From positions 124,001-188,000 of the forward strand of contig NZ_PGCP01000004.1 of NCBI RefSeq assembly GCF_002812985.1: a DNA stretch of 64,000 bases. The letters run 5' to 3'. Each line of letters starts with the position of its first letter. The first letter of the stretch is position 1. The translations under genes and the position numbers were made by a program. This stretch comes from Aeromonas lusitana. Lineage in GTDB: Bacteria; Pseudomonadota; Gammaproteobacteria; Enterobacterales; Aeromonadaceae. Of this stretch, positions 25,032 to 33,493 are shown piece after piece. The notes under the pieces are model-generated. The model was not told the DNA's origin. It ran no database searches and worked only from the letters and a program-made list of their open reading frames with translations.

Positions 25032-27020
25032 TCAGCGCACCAGGCGGAAGATGGCGTAGCCTGGGTGCTTGACATCGTCCATCGGCAGGGTGGCCTGGTA
25101 GGCCAGATCCGCCCCCGCCAGGGCTTTCGCCTGGTCGGTCGGCGAGGAGTAGAGCCGCACGTCCACGCCCGCTGGCAGTGCCTTCATGTGCCAGTTGTTG
25201 TTGGCCGCCGGGCTGAAACCGGACGGATTGGCGGCAGACTGGGACTTCAGGTACTGGGCGATGATCTCCCGCGTCTCGAAGGGATCTTCGTGGACTATGT
25301 TGCTGCCATCGACGCCCGGGAAGTGGCCACCGCCGCTGGCGCGGTAGTTGTTGGTCACCACGTAGAACTTCTGGGCCGGGTCGATGGGCTGGCCGTTGAA
25401 GGTCAGGCCGCTGATGCGCTGGCCGTCGCTCACCTTGGTGCCTTCCTTGCTGTAGCGGGCCGGCTGGGTGATGTCCACCTCGTAGCTGACCCCGTCGATG
25501 ACGTCGAAGTTGTAGGTGGGGAAGTTCTCGTTCACCAGCCACTGCACCCCGGTCTGACTCGCGTCGATTTTGTTGAACTGACCGGCGCTCATCTCCAGCC
25601 ACTCCTTGACGGTGGCGCCGTTCACCTCGACCACCTGCAAGGTGTTCGGGTAGATGTAGAGGTCTGACACGTTGCGCAGGGAGATGTCGCCCTGGGCCAC
25701 ATAGGTGAAGTCATTGATGCCGTTGCGACCGCCACGGAACGGCGCCGCGACGGACAGGATAGGGTAAGGCTGCTTGAGCAGGCCATCCCGTTGCAGTTGC
25801 TCGGCGTGCTGGCGCTGGGCGTCGCTCACCAACTGGACGGAGGGATCGTCCTGCACCAGGGCGAAGAAGCTGTGGATGGGGGAGGTGATCTTGCCAAGGG
25901 GCTCGTCCAGCCATTGGTTGGTGGCGTCGTGATCCGCCTGCACCAGGTCCACCACCCGCTGATCCACGGCGCTGCCTTCGCTCGAGTCGATCTTGCGCAG
26001 GCTGGCCTGGCTCTGCTTCACCTGCCACTTGCCATCCACCTGTTCCAGCTTGAGATCTATGATGCCGAGGTGATTGCCCCAGTAGCCTGGCATCACGGTG
26101 GGGATGCCGCTCAGGGTACCGGCCTTGTTGTCCACCTCTGGCAGGTCCGGGAAGTCGCCGGGGAAGTTCTTGTGGGCATGGCCCAGCATCAGGGCATCGA
26201 TTCCCTTCACCTTGGCCAGGTGCCAAGCGGAGTTCTCCATCATGGCTTCGTAGCTGTTGGCGTTGATGCCGGTGTGAGCGACCACCACCACCAGATCGGC
26301 GCCCTTGGCGCGCAGCTCGGGCACGTAGTGGGTGGCGGTTTCCACCATGTCGGCCACCACCACCTTGCCTTCCAGGTGGCGCTTGTCCCACTGCAGCACC
26401 TGGGGCGGGGTCAGGCCCAGGATGCCGACCCTGACGGTCTGCGTCTGGCCCTTGTCATCCGTCACCTGGCGCTCCAGCAGCAGGTAGGGGGTGAACTTGT
26501 TGCCGCTCCAGTCGATCTGACCCTTCGCATCGCGCTTGAAGGCCCCCGCCTCGAACACGTTGGCGTTCACATAGGGGAACTTGGCCCCCGTCAGCACCTT
26601 GCCGAGGTAATCCAGCCCGTAGTTGAACTCGTGGTTGCCGAGGTTGCCGGCGTCATAGCCGAGCTCGTTCATGGCCTTGAACACCGGATGGGCCTGCTTG
26701 TCGAGGTAGCCGGCGCCGGATTGCTCGAAGATGTAGTCCGCGAGCGGCGTGCCCTGGATCAGGTCGCCGTTGTCGAGCAGCAGGTTGTTGGGGTTTTCGG
26801 CGCGGGCCGCCCGGATCAACAGGGCGGTGCGGGAGAGGCCAAACTTGCGGTCCTCCTTGTTCTGGTAGTAGTCATAGCCCAGCACGTTGGAGTGGATATC
26901 AGAGGTCTGGATCAGGCGCAGGGAGACGGTCCCCGGCTGCGCCTTGCTGTCGTTTTCGTTGCTACAGGCAGACAACAGCACAATGGCTGCAATAGCACCC
27001 AGTTTCATAGTTTTATTCAC
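25032..27020 (-). CDS. cpdB: 2',3'-cyclic-nucleotide 2'-phosphodiesterase / 3'-nucleotidase
   Basis: 662 residues. The metallophosphatase domain holds QTSDIHSN, LDNGDLIQG, GNHEFNYG and MLGHAH in order, and the 5'-nucleotidase C-terminal domain holds YVVTNNYRASGGGHFPG. It degrades 2',3'-cyclic nucleotides outside the cytoplasm and so scavenges nucleosides. The signal peptide ends in LLSACS, a lipobox with Cys19, so this copy should be a lipoprotein, unlike soluble E. coli CpdB. It stands alone between lpxL and argO. Confidence 0.94.
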   Translation of the reverse strand: MNKTMKLGAIAAIVLLSACSNENDSKAQPGTVSLRLIQTSDIHSNVLGYDYYQNKEDRKFGLSRTALLIRAARAENPNNLLLDNGDLIQGTPLADYIFEQSGAGYLDKQAHPVFKAMNELGYDAGNLGNHEFNYGLDYLGKVLTGAKFPYVNANVFEAGAFKRDAKGQIDWSGNKFTPYLLLERQVTDDKGQTQTVRVGILGLTPPQVLQWDKRHLEGKVVVADMVETATHYVPELRAKGADLVVVVAHTGINANSYEAMMENSAWHLAKVKGIDALMLGHAHKNFPGDFPDLPEVDNKAGTLSGIPTVMPGYWGNHLGIIDLKLEQVDGKWQVKQSQASLRKIDSSEGSAVDQRVVDLVQADHDATNQWLDEPLGKITSPIHSFFALVQDDPSVQLVSDAQRQHAEQLQRDGLLKQPYPILSVAAPFRGGRNGINDFTYVAQGDISLRNVSDLYIYPNTLQVVEVNGATVKEWLEMSAGQFNKIDASQTGVQWLVNENFPTYNFDVIDGVSYEVDITQPARYSKEGTKVSDGQRISGLTFNGQPIDPAQKFYVVTNNYRASGGGHFPGVDGSNIVHEDPFETREIIAQYLKSQSAANPSGFSPAANNNWHMKALPAGVDVRLYSSPTDQAKALAGADLAYQATLPMDDVKHPGYAIFRLVR

Positions 27021-27135
27021 TGTCTTTTCCCTTTTATTATGAGTAACGCTTTACCAGCGCCGGGAATTTAACAGACGAATATGTCAGCACATGAAACCGG
27101 GACTCAGTTTTATGAAGCCCGGCACAAAAATAGCC

Positions 27136-27756
27136 TTATGAGGCCAGCAAGGCACCGATCGCCAGCTTGGCCGCCAACCCCAGCATGATGATACCGACAA
27201 CCATATCAATGGCTTGCTGCACTTTCCCTCGGGCAAGCCAGGGCGAGAGCGCCGCCGCACCGAACGCCAGGCTGTAGAACCAGACCAGGGAGGCCAGCAT
27301 GGCCCCGGCGGCGAAGGCGGGGCGGAGATCCTCGGCAAACTGGCTGCCGAAGGAGCCGAGCAGCATCAGGGTATCCAGATAGACGTGGGGGTTGAGCAGG
27401 GTCACGCCTAGGGTCATGGCCAGTACGCTCTTGACCCCCATGATCTGCGGTGAATCCGCCAGCGCCCCGCCCTGCCCCTGCCAGGCGCTGCGCAGGGATC
27501 TCAGACCAAACCAGCCGAGGAAGAGCACACCGCCCCAGGTCAGCAACGCCAGCCCGATGGGGCTGGCCGCCAGCAGATTGGCCCCGCCGAACACCCCGAT
27601 CCCGATCAGCACGAGATCGCACAGGCAGCACAGCGTGGCCGTCAGCAGATGGTGGTTGCGGTGAATGCCCCGGCTCAGCACGAAGGCATTCTGGGCACCG
27701 ATGGGAATGATCATGGCGAGGCCGAGGGTAAAGCCTTGCAACGTGGTGGCGAACAT
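27136..27756 (-). CDS. argO: LysE/ArgO-family basic amino acid exporter
   Basis: 206 residues, 5-6 transmembrane helices. GLAMIIPIGAQNAFVLSRG is the conserved opening of ArgO/LysE, and LLNPHVYLDTLMLLGS is the second signature. E. coli ArgO exports arginine (and canavanine) and is switched on by ArgP. Here argP is 2.1 kb away on the other strand, with ahyR and ahyI in between. A TATAGT element (reading the minus strand, 27789-27794) could be its -10. Confidence 0.93.
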   Translation of the reverse strand: MFATTLQGFTLGLAMIIPIGAQNAFVLSRGIHRNHHLLTATLCCLCDLVLIGIGVFGGANLLAASPIGLALLTWGGVLFLGWFGLRSLRSAWQGQGGALADSPQIMGVKSVLAMTLGVTLLNPHVYLDTLMLLGSFGSQFAEDLRPAFAAGAMLASLVWFYSLAFGAAALSPWLARGKVQQAIDMVVGIIMLGLAAKLAIGALLAS

Positions 27757-28120
27757 GGAGGAAACGTCCCTGTGGAGATGATGGCGGCACTATAAGGGAG
27801 GCGGGGCAATCAGAGAAATTCATTCATTTGCTGATGCATTAGCAATTCTGATAGCTCAATACCTGACCGCCATTCCGACCGGGCTGTCAATTGCAGGATC
27901 TGACAATTGTGAGCCCCTCCTCCCGACCCGAGAATCAGCAGGGTTATTACGTCGGCGCGGGAAACGCGGGCGTAAACGGACCCCAATAACGCGCCGAGCG
28001 GCCACGGGCTGCACGACAAGGCGCCGCCACTCGACCTCAGGGTCGCCCCAGTTGGAAAGAGAGATGATGAGCCCGGATGACGGACCGAGCAGCGCCATGG
28101 CGCCGCTCAGCCGGCAGCGA
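27757..28120. other. Intergenic region upstream of argO and downstream of ahyR
   Basis: 364 bases. It holds the argO promoter side, where ArgP would be expected to bind, and an AT-rich patch about 27805-27870 with a loose dyad (GCTGATGCATTAGC). There is no credible gene and no strong terminator for ahyR. Confidence 0.4.
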
Positions 28121-28903
28121 TCACTGCAGCAGTCTGGGGAAGTTGGTAACCACCACCTGTTCCAGGTTGGGCAGCAGGATCCCGCTGCTCACTCCCTTGG
28201 CGATGGCCTGATAACGGTTCATGGAGCCGGTCTTGCGGGTCACCTGATTGAGGTGATAGTTCACGGTGCGCTCCGTGATGCCGAGGATGCAGGCGATCTC
28301 GCTCGAGGTCTTGCCCTCGCTGGCCCAGAACAGGCACTCGGTCTCCCGATCCGTCAGGGGCTCCGGCACCCCCTCTTCCCGCATGCTGAGCCGCACGATC
28401 CGGATCGCCGCCTCGAAGATGTAGTTGGACATCCAGGAGAGGATGGGCGAGGACTCCAGCAGCAGATCGCTCGAGGCCCGCTCGGCCGTGATGAACGACA
28501 GTATGCCGTTCTCCCCCGCCGCCCCGTGCAGCGGGAAGGAGATGCCGTTGCGCAGCCCGAACTCAGCCGCCAACCCCATCACATCCATGCTGCCCTCTTG
28601 CAGGAAGCGCGCCTTCTCGTCCAGCCGGTTCCAGTAAATAGGCAGGGTCTGCTGGCGGGCGAGCCGGATGATGGGATCGCAGGCCAGCATGTTGTTCGCC
28701 GTGTAGGCCTGCACCCAGGAGTCTGGGCATTGATTGAACAACACCACCTTGGGCCTTTGCATCGACATGGGCAGGATGAGCGCAAAACGGTAGTAGTCGT
28801 AGCCCATTCCCAGGGTGAAGCGGCCGATCAATTCGGCCAGCCGATTACCATCGGTCACCAGTGTGAAATGTTCCAGATACTCAAGCAGTTGGTCGCGTGT
28901 CAT
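28121..28903 (-). CDS. ahyR: LuxR-type quorum-sensing regulator
   Basis: 260 residues from ATG 28903, the length of A. hydrophila AhyR; codons further upstream are not part of the family. The N-terminal autoinducer domain keeps the ligand residues: Trp in PDSW, Tyr in QAYTAN, Asp-Pro in CDPII, Trp in IYWNR and Gly in LRNG. The C-terminal LuxR HTH is LTDRETECLFWASEGKTSSE with TERTVNYHL. It senses C4-HSL made by AhyI and controls exoproteases, biofilm and other density-dependent traits in Aeromonas. Divergent from ahyI across 64 bases. Confidence 0.97.
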   Translation of the reverse strand: MTRDQLLEYLEHFTLVTDGNRLAELIGRFTLGMGYDYYRFALILPMSMQRPKVVLFNQCPDSWVQAYTANNMLACDPIIRLARQQTLPIYWNRLDEKARFLQEGSMDVMGLAAEFGLRNGISFPLHGAAGENGILSFITAERASSDLLLESSPILSWMSNYIFEAAIRIVRLSMREEGVPEPLTDRETECLFWASEGKTSSEIACILGITERTVNYHLNQVTRKTGSMNRYQAIAKGVSSGILLPNLEQVVVTNFPRLLQ

Positions 28904-28920
28904 TAGGCTAGCCCCCCTGG

Positions 28921-28932
28921 CCAAGGCTTTGG
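28921..28932. promoter_or_regulatory. Dyad in the ahyR-ahyI spacer, candidate lux-box-like site
   Basis: CCAAGGCTTTGG is a near-perfect 12-base dyad in the 64-base spacer between ahyR and ahyI, with flanks CCTGG and ATT. It is shorter than a standard 20-bp lux box and its match to that consensus is weak, but it is in the expected place. Confidence 0.4.
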
Positions 28933-28967
28933 ATTATAGCGCCGAAACATGAAATGGAGAGACATGA

Positions 28968-29594
28968 ATGCTTGTTTTCAAAGGAAAAATGAAAGAACAC
29001 CCCAGATGGGAGGTCGAAAACGAGCTTTATCGCTTTCGCAAGCGAGTCTTCTCCGATCGGCTCGGCTGGGACGTGGAGGCCCATCGGGGGCTGGAGCGGG
29101 ACAGTTTTGACAAACCCGACACCCACTGGGTGCTGATCGAAGACGAACAAGGGCTGTGCGGTTGCATCCGTCTGCTCAGTTGCGCCCAGGACTACATGCT
29201 GCCCAGCATCTTCCCCTGCGCCCTCGCGGGGGAGATGGCCCCCCGTAGCCCCCAAGTGTGGGAGCTGACCCGGCTCGCCATCGACGCCAGCCGCGCCCCG
29301 GCGCTTGGCAACGGCATCAGCGAGCTGACCTGCGTCATCTTCCGCGAGGTCTATGCCTTCGCCAGAGAGCAGGGGATCCGCGAGCTGGTCGCCGTGGTCA
29401 GCCTGCCGGTGGAGCGCATCTTCCGTCGCCTCGGCCTGCCCATCGAGCGGCTCGGCCACCGCCAGGCGGTGGATCTGGGGGCTGTGCGCGGGGTCGGCAT
29501 CCGCTTCCTGCTGGACGAGCGCTTCGAGCGCGCCGTCAACCGGCCCCTGCAGGGCCATTACGAGGCCGCGGGCGAGCTGCTCGGCACGCCCTGA
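28968..29594 (+). CDS. ahyI: Acyl-homoserine lactone synthase (LuxI type)
   Basis: 208 residues, nearly the 207 of AhyI. Conserved LuxI-family segments: ENELYRFRKRVFSDRLGWDV, DTHWVLIEDEQGLCGCIRLL, then VWELTRLAID and VSLPVERIFRRLGLP. In Aeromonas AhyI makes mainly N-butanoyl- and some N-hexanoyl-homoserine lactone from SAM and acyl-ACP. ATG 28968 follows GGAGAG. The gene is divergent from ahyR and followed by a nested inverted repeat. Confidence 0.97.
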   Translation: MLVFKGKMKEHPRWEVENELYRFRKRVFSDRLGWDVEAHRGLERDSFDKPDTHWVLIEDEQGLCGCIRLLSCAQDYMLPSIFPCALAGEMAPRSPQVWELTRLAIDASRAPALGNGISELTCVIFREVYAFAREQGIRELVAVVSLPVERIFRRLGLPIERLGHRQAVDLGAVRGVGIRFLLDERFERAVNRPLQGHYEAAGELLGTP

Positions 29595-29614
29595 GGCCGA
29601 TGGACAACCCCTCC

Positions 29615-29678
29615 CCATAGCGAGAATCGTCCCATAAAAAAGTCCCGGGCATGCCCGGGACCAAAACTCTCGCTATGG
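29615..29678. terminator. ahyI terminator inside a second inverted repeat
   Basis: Inner element: a 20-base perfect palindrome GTCCCGGGCATGCCCGGGAC (29642-29661) preceded by A6 and followed by CCAAAA. Outer element: CCATAGCGAG (29615-29624) is the exact reverse complement of CTCGCTATGG (29669-29678). No long T run follows, so termination is less certain than the structure. Confidence 0.6.
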
Positions 29679-29874
29679 CCCGTTTCCACCCCATGCAAAA
29701 ACGGACCTAATGAGTATCCAATGAATCTCATTTCGCCGCTACTGTCACTTATCACAGTGGCCGACCCTCTCGCTCCCCCAACCCACTCCATCACCCGGTC
29801 CCGCCCCAGGCTTGTTGCGAACCCGCCGATTCAGTAGCATATTTTCTATATCGAGAAGTTGATAAGGAAATCTA

Positions 29875-30774
29875 ATGAAAACCCTGGACTACAAGCTGCT
29901 GCTGGCGCTGGACGCCGTGATGGAGGAGCAGAATTTCGAGCGGGCCGCCCAGCGTCTGCACCTCACCCAGTCCGCCATCTCCCAGCGCATCAAGCAGCTG
30001 GAGCAGCAATTTGCCGAGCCGCTGATCATCCGCAGCCAGCCCCTGCGGGCCACCGAGCTCGGCCAGAAGCTGCTGGCCCACTATCGCCAGGTGCGCCAGC
30101 TGGAGCTGGAGCTGGCCGGCGAGCTCTCCCCGGACGAGCCCCAGGCGCCGGTGCGGGTCAGCATCGCCATCAACGCCGACAGCCTGGCTACCTGGTTCCT
30201 GCCGGCCCTCGGCCCCTTGCTTGAGCAATACCCCATAGAGCTGAACCTGCTGGTGGACGACGAGAGCCGCACCCTCGACAAGGTGCGCGAGGGCCAGGCG
30301 TTCGGCGCCGTCAGCCTGCAGCCCCAGCCGCTGGCCGGTTGCTGCGTCGACGAGCTCGGCGAGATGCGCTACCTGCTGACCGCCAGCCCAGCCTTCGTCG
30401 CCCGCCACTTCCCGCACGGCCTCACGCCTGCAGCGCTCGCCAAGGCACCGGCGGTGGCGTTCGATCAGCGCGACGACATGCACGTGAGCTTCATGGCCCG
30501 CCACTTCGGGCTGGAACCCGGCGGCTACCCCTGCCACACGGTGCGATCCTCCGAGGCCTTCGTCGCCATGGCCGAGCAGGGATTTGCCTGCTGTCTCATC
30601 CCGGAACTGCAGATCCGCCGCCAGCTGGAGGAGGGGAGTCTGCTCGATCTCTGCCCGAACCATCACCTGGTGGAGCGACTCTATTGGCACCGCTGGGTGC
30701 TGGAGCGGGGGCTGCACAAGCGGATCTCCTCGCGCCTGATCCAGCAGGGTCGCCGGGCACTGCAACCCCGCTGA
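29875..30774 (+). CDS. argP: LysR-type regulator ArgP (IciA)
   Basis: 299 residues (E. coli ArgP 297). The N-terminal HTH includes ERAAQRLHLTQSAISQRIKQLEQ. The effector domain keeps ArgP segments: NADSLATWFLPALGPLLEQ, AFDQRDDMHVSF, SSEAFVAMAEQG and LYWHR. In E. coli it is activated by arginine, represses or activates argO, dapB and lysP, and was first described as an inhibitor of chromosome initiation. Here it follows ahyI in the same orientation, separated by 280 bases; argO is on the other side of the ahy pair. Confidence 0.95.
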   Translation: MKTLDYKLLLALDAVMEEQNFERAAQRLHLTQSAISQRIKQLEQQFAEPLIIRSQPLRATELGQKLLAHYRQVRQLELELAGELSPDEPQAPVRVSIAINADSLATWFLPALGPLLEQYPIELNLLVDDESRTLDKVREGQAFGAVSLQPQPLAGCCVDELGEMRYLLTASPAFVARHFPHGLTPAALAKAPAVAFDQRDDMHVSFMARHFGLEPGGYPCHTVRSSEAFVAMAEQGFACCLIPELQIRRQLEEGSLLDLCPNHHLVERLYWHRWVLERGLHKRISSRLIQQGRRALQPR

Positions 30775-30859
30775 ACGGGCCATTCACCTTGGCTTTGGAG
30801 GGGTAAAAACGTATAGTGCTGGGCGATTCTTCATCGGTTTCCACTCAGGTTCCTCACTT

Positions 30860-32899
30860 ATGTTTCAAGACAATCCGCTGCTGGCCCAGCTCAAGCAACA
30901 AATCCGCGAGAACATCCCCAAGAAAGAGGGTGTGATCCGCGCCTCCGATCGGGGCTTCGGCTTCCTGGAGGTCGATGAGAAGACCAGCTATTTCGTGCCG
31001 CCTCCCTACATGAAGAAGGTGATGCACGGTGACCGGGTGAGCGCCCTGATCCGGACCGAGAAAGAGAAGGAAGTGGCCGAGCCGGATGCCCTGCTGGAGC
31101 AGGCGGTGACCCGCTTCGTCGGCCGCGTGAAGATGTTCCGCGATCGCCTCAACGTGGTACCGGATCACCCCCTCATCAAGGACGCCATCAAGGCCCGCGC
31201 CAAGAAGGGTCTGGACGAGAAATCCTTCAAGGAAGGGGACTGGGTGGTCGCGACCCTCAAGCGCCACGCCCTGGTGGACGGCAACTTCTCCGCCGAGATC
31301 ACCCAGCTCATCGCCGACAAGGACGATCACAACGTGCCCTGGTGGGTGGTGCTGGCGCGCCATAACCTGGCCCAGATCGAGCCGGCCGACCTGCCGGAGT
31401 GGAAGGTGATCGAGGAAGAGGAGCTGCCCCGCACCGACCTGACCTCCACCCCCTTCTTCACCATCGACGGCGCCAAGACCAAGGACATGGATGATGCCCT
31501 GGCCATCCGCAAGCTGGACAACGGCTGGGAGCTGCTGGTGGCCATCGCAGATCCGACCGCCTACGTTGCCGAGGGCAGCGAGCTGGACCAGGAAGCCGCC
31601 AAGCGCGCCTTCACCGTCTACATGCCGGGCCGCAACGTGCCCATGATCCCGCGCACCCTCTCAGACGAGCTCTGCTCCCTGAAGGAAGGGGAGGAGCGCA
31701 ACACCCTGTGCGCCCGTCTGCTGGTGGCCGAGGATGGCCTGCTGCTGGAGGAGACCGAGTTCTTCGCCGCCCGCATCGTCTCCCACGCCCGTCTCTCCTA
31801 TGACGACGTCTCCGACTGGGCCGAGCACGGCAAGGAGCTCAGCATAGACGCGGGCGTCCTGGCCCAGCTGCCGCTGATGAAGGCCATGACGGAGGCGCGC
31901 ATCAAGTGGCGCACCGAGCACGCCCTGGTATTCCCGGACCGCCCCGACTACGACTTCGAACTCGGTGAGAATGGTGAAGTGCTGGCGATCCACGTCGAGC
32001 CGCGCCGCATCGCCAACCGCATGGTGGAAGAGTCGATGATCGCCGCCAACATCTGCGCCGGCCGTGTGCTCGGCAAGCAGGTGGGTTACGGCATCTTCAA
32101 CGTCCACACCGGCTTTGACGAGGAGTCGCTGGATGGTGCCATCGAGCTGCTCAAGACAGCCGAGGCCCCGTTCGAGAAGGAAGAGATCGCCAGCCTGTCT
32201 GGCTTCTGCGCCCTGCGCCGCTGGATAGACAACCTGGATACCCGCTGGCTGGACGGCAAGATCCGCCGCTTCCAGAGCTATGCGCTCATGTCCTCCGAGC
32301 CGGGTGCCCACTACGGCCTGGGCCTGGATGCCTATGCCACCTGGACCTCTCCCATCCGTAAGTACGGCGACATGGTCAACCATCGTCTGCTCAAAGCCGT
32401 CATCGCCGGCAAGACTCCGGGCCCGCGCCCGAGCACAGAGCTGACCGAGCACCTGACCGCTTGCCGCCGCCTGCACCGCATGGTGGAGCGTGACATCGGC
32501 GACTGGCTCTATGTCCGTTACCTGATGTCTGCCGCCGGCACCGATCAGGTGTTCAACGCCGAGATCATCGATGTGATGCGCGCCGGTCTCAAGCTGCGTC
32601 TGCGGGAGAATGGCGCCGTGGTGTTCATGCCCGCCCGCCACATCCTGGACAACAAGGACAGGCTGGAGTGCAACTGGGACAACGGCCGCGTCTACCTGGA
32701 CAAGACAGAGGTGGTCTATGAGCTCGGCCAGGTCATCGAGGTCAAGCTGAGCGAGGCGGTGGAAGAGACCCGCTCCCTCATCGCCAAGCCGGCGGTGGCC
32801 CTGGTGCCGGGCCCGGCCCCTGTGGCGCCGGCCACCGACGCCGAGGCGCCTGCCGAATCGGCCCCCAAGGCTGAAGATACGGCTCCCAAGGCGGAATAA
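30860..32899 (+). CDS. rnb: Exoribonuclease II
   Basis: 679 residues (E. coli RNase II 644). Cold-shock domains occupy about 20-150, the RNB catalytic domain about 185-520 with the aspartate cluster in DGAKTKDMDDAL, and an S1 domain closes the fold near residue 640. The last ~35 residues are a low-complexity Ala/Pro/Glu tail ending in APKAEDTAPKAE, which E. coli lacks. It degrades single-stranded RNA 3' to 5'. Start ATG 30860 agrees with family alignments. Terminator directly after. Confidence 0.95.
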   Translation: MFQDNPLLAQLKQQIRENIPKKEGVIRASDRGFGFLEVDEKTSYFVPPPYMKKVMHGDRVSALIRTEKEKEVAEPDALLEQAVTRFVGRVKMFRDRLNVVPDHPLIKDAIKARAKKGLDEKSFKEGDWVVATLKRHALVDGNFSAEITQLIADKDDHNVPWWVVLARHNLAQIEPADLPEWKVIEEEELPRTDLTSTPFFTIDGAKTKDMDDALAIRKLDNGWELLVAIADPTAYVAEGSELDQEAAKRAFTVYMPGRNVPMIPRTLSDELCSLKEGEERNTLCARLLVAEDGLLLEETEFFAARIVSHARLSYDDVSDWAEHGKELSIDAGVLAQLPLMKAMTEARIKWRTEHALVFPDRPDYDFELGENGEVLAIHVEPRRIANRMVEESMIAANICAGRVLGKQVGYGIFNVHTGFDEESLDGAIELLKTAEAPFEKEEIASLSGFCALRRWIDNLDTRWLDGKIRRFQSYALMSSEPGAHYGLGLDAYATWTSPIRKYGDMVNHRLLKAVIAGKTPGPRPSTELTEHLTACRRLHRMVERDIGDWLYVRYLMSAAGTDQVFNAEIIDVMRAGLKLRLRENGAVVFMPARHILDNKDRLECNWDNGRVYLDKTEVVYELGQVIEVKLSEAVEETRSLIAKPAVALVPGPAPVAPATDAEAPAESAPKAEDTAPKAE

Positions 32900-32910
32900 A
32901 TCCCCTCCCC

Positions 32911-32941
32911 TAAAAGGCCCGCCTCCGTGCGGGCCTTTTCT
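32911..32941 (+). terminator. rnb terminator
   Basis: AAAAGGCCCGC (32912-32922) pairs with GCGGGCCTTTT (32929-32939) around CTCCGT. Confidence 0.85.
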
Positions 32942-33175
32942 ATGGACGCGCCGGGGCATCCCCATGCCCATATTCGCACCCGTCCACCCCTTGCTCCCTT
33001 CCCCAACCACATCACCTTGAGACCCCTTTTCGGGCACGGCTGCGCCACCACAATCTGAAAGTGGGTTACAGATAGGGATGATTCATAGGTCAGTTAGCGA
33101 AGATGCCCGATCATTCATCGTTGCTCTCCCCGGATCCGGGCTCACGAGCAAAGCTCCAATTGAATTCAAATTCAT

Positions 33176-33199
33176 GATTCGTGATCAGCATCACATTGA
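33176..33199. promoter_or_regulatory. CRP binding site upstream of mtlA (distal)
   Basis: GTGA (33181-33184), a 6-base spacer and TCAC (33191-33194), an exact match to the CRP core half-sites, with the fuller TCACA on the right. Confidence 0.75.
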
Positions 33200-33293
33200 C
33201 AACGTATCTCGCGAGCCATTAAAACGAGAGGTAAATCACGGTAAAACATCGTTCGCAGTAGAAAAGAACGAAAAGTAGCCAAAAAACAGTTTC

Positions 33294-33317
33294 AAATCGT
33301 GATTTGGATCACTCGTC
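33294..33317. promoter_or_regulatory. CRP binding site upstream of mtlA (proximal)
   Basis: GTGA (33299-33302), a 6-base spacer and TCAC (33309-33312). It lies 118 bases downstream of the first site, about 11 helical turns, and 182 bases before the mtlA ATG. Confidence 0.75.
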
Positions 33318-33493
33318 GAGGAGGGGGTAGCCGGGGGTAATTGAGAGGTGCATCACAAGATGCCCCGTTTTCAGCCTAACTTGATCGCAAGCTGGTAGAT
33401 TGAAGTTGCTTAGACGACTGGGATGGGGGTTCGGCAAAACCCACCATTCCGACTACCACTCTTAATCAAACAGGCTTAAAACGGGGTCCCGAC

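Larger units (their letters stand above)
32900..33493. promoter_or_regulatory. Regulatory region of the mannitol operon
   Basis: 594 bases between rnb and mtlA. It has two strong CRP-type dyads (see 33176-33199 and 33294-33317) and AT-rich stretches in 33150-33300. A short open frame at 33078-33278 lacks a ribosome site and overlaps the CRP site, so I do not call it a gene. E. coli mtlA likewise has several CRP sites in a long leader. Confidence 0.7.

Noticed and set aside
33078-33278. A 66-codon open frame upstream of mtlA
   Set aside because: No ribosome binding site, overlaps a CRP site, and lies in an expected leader region.
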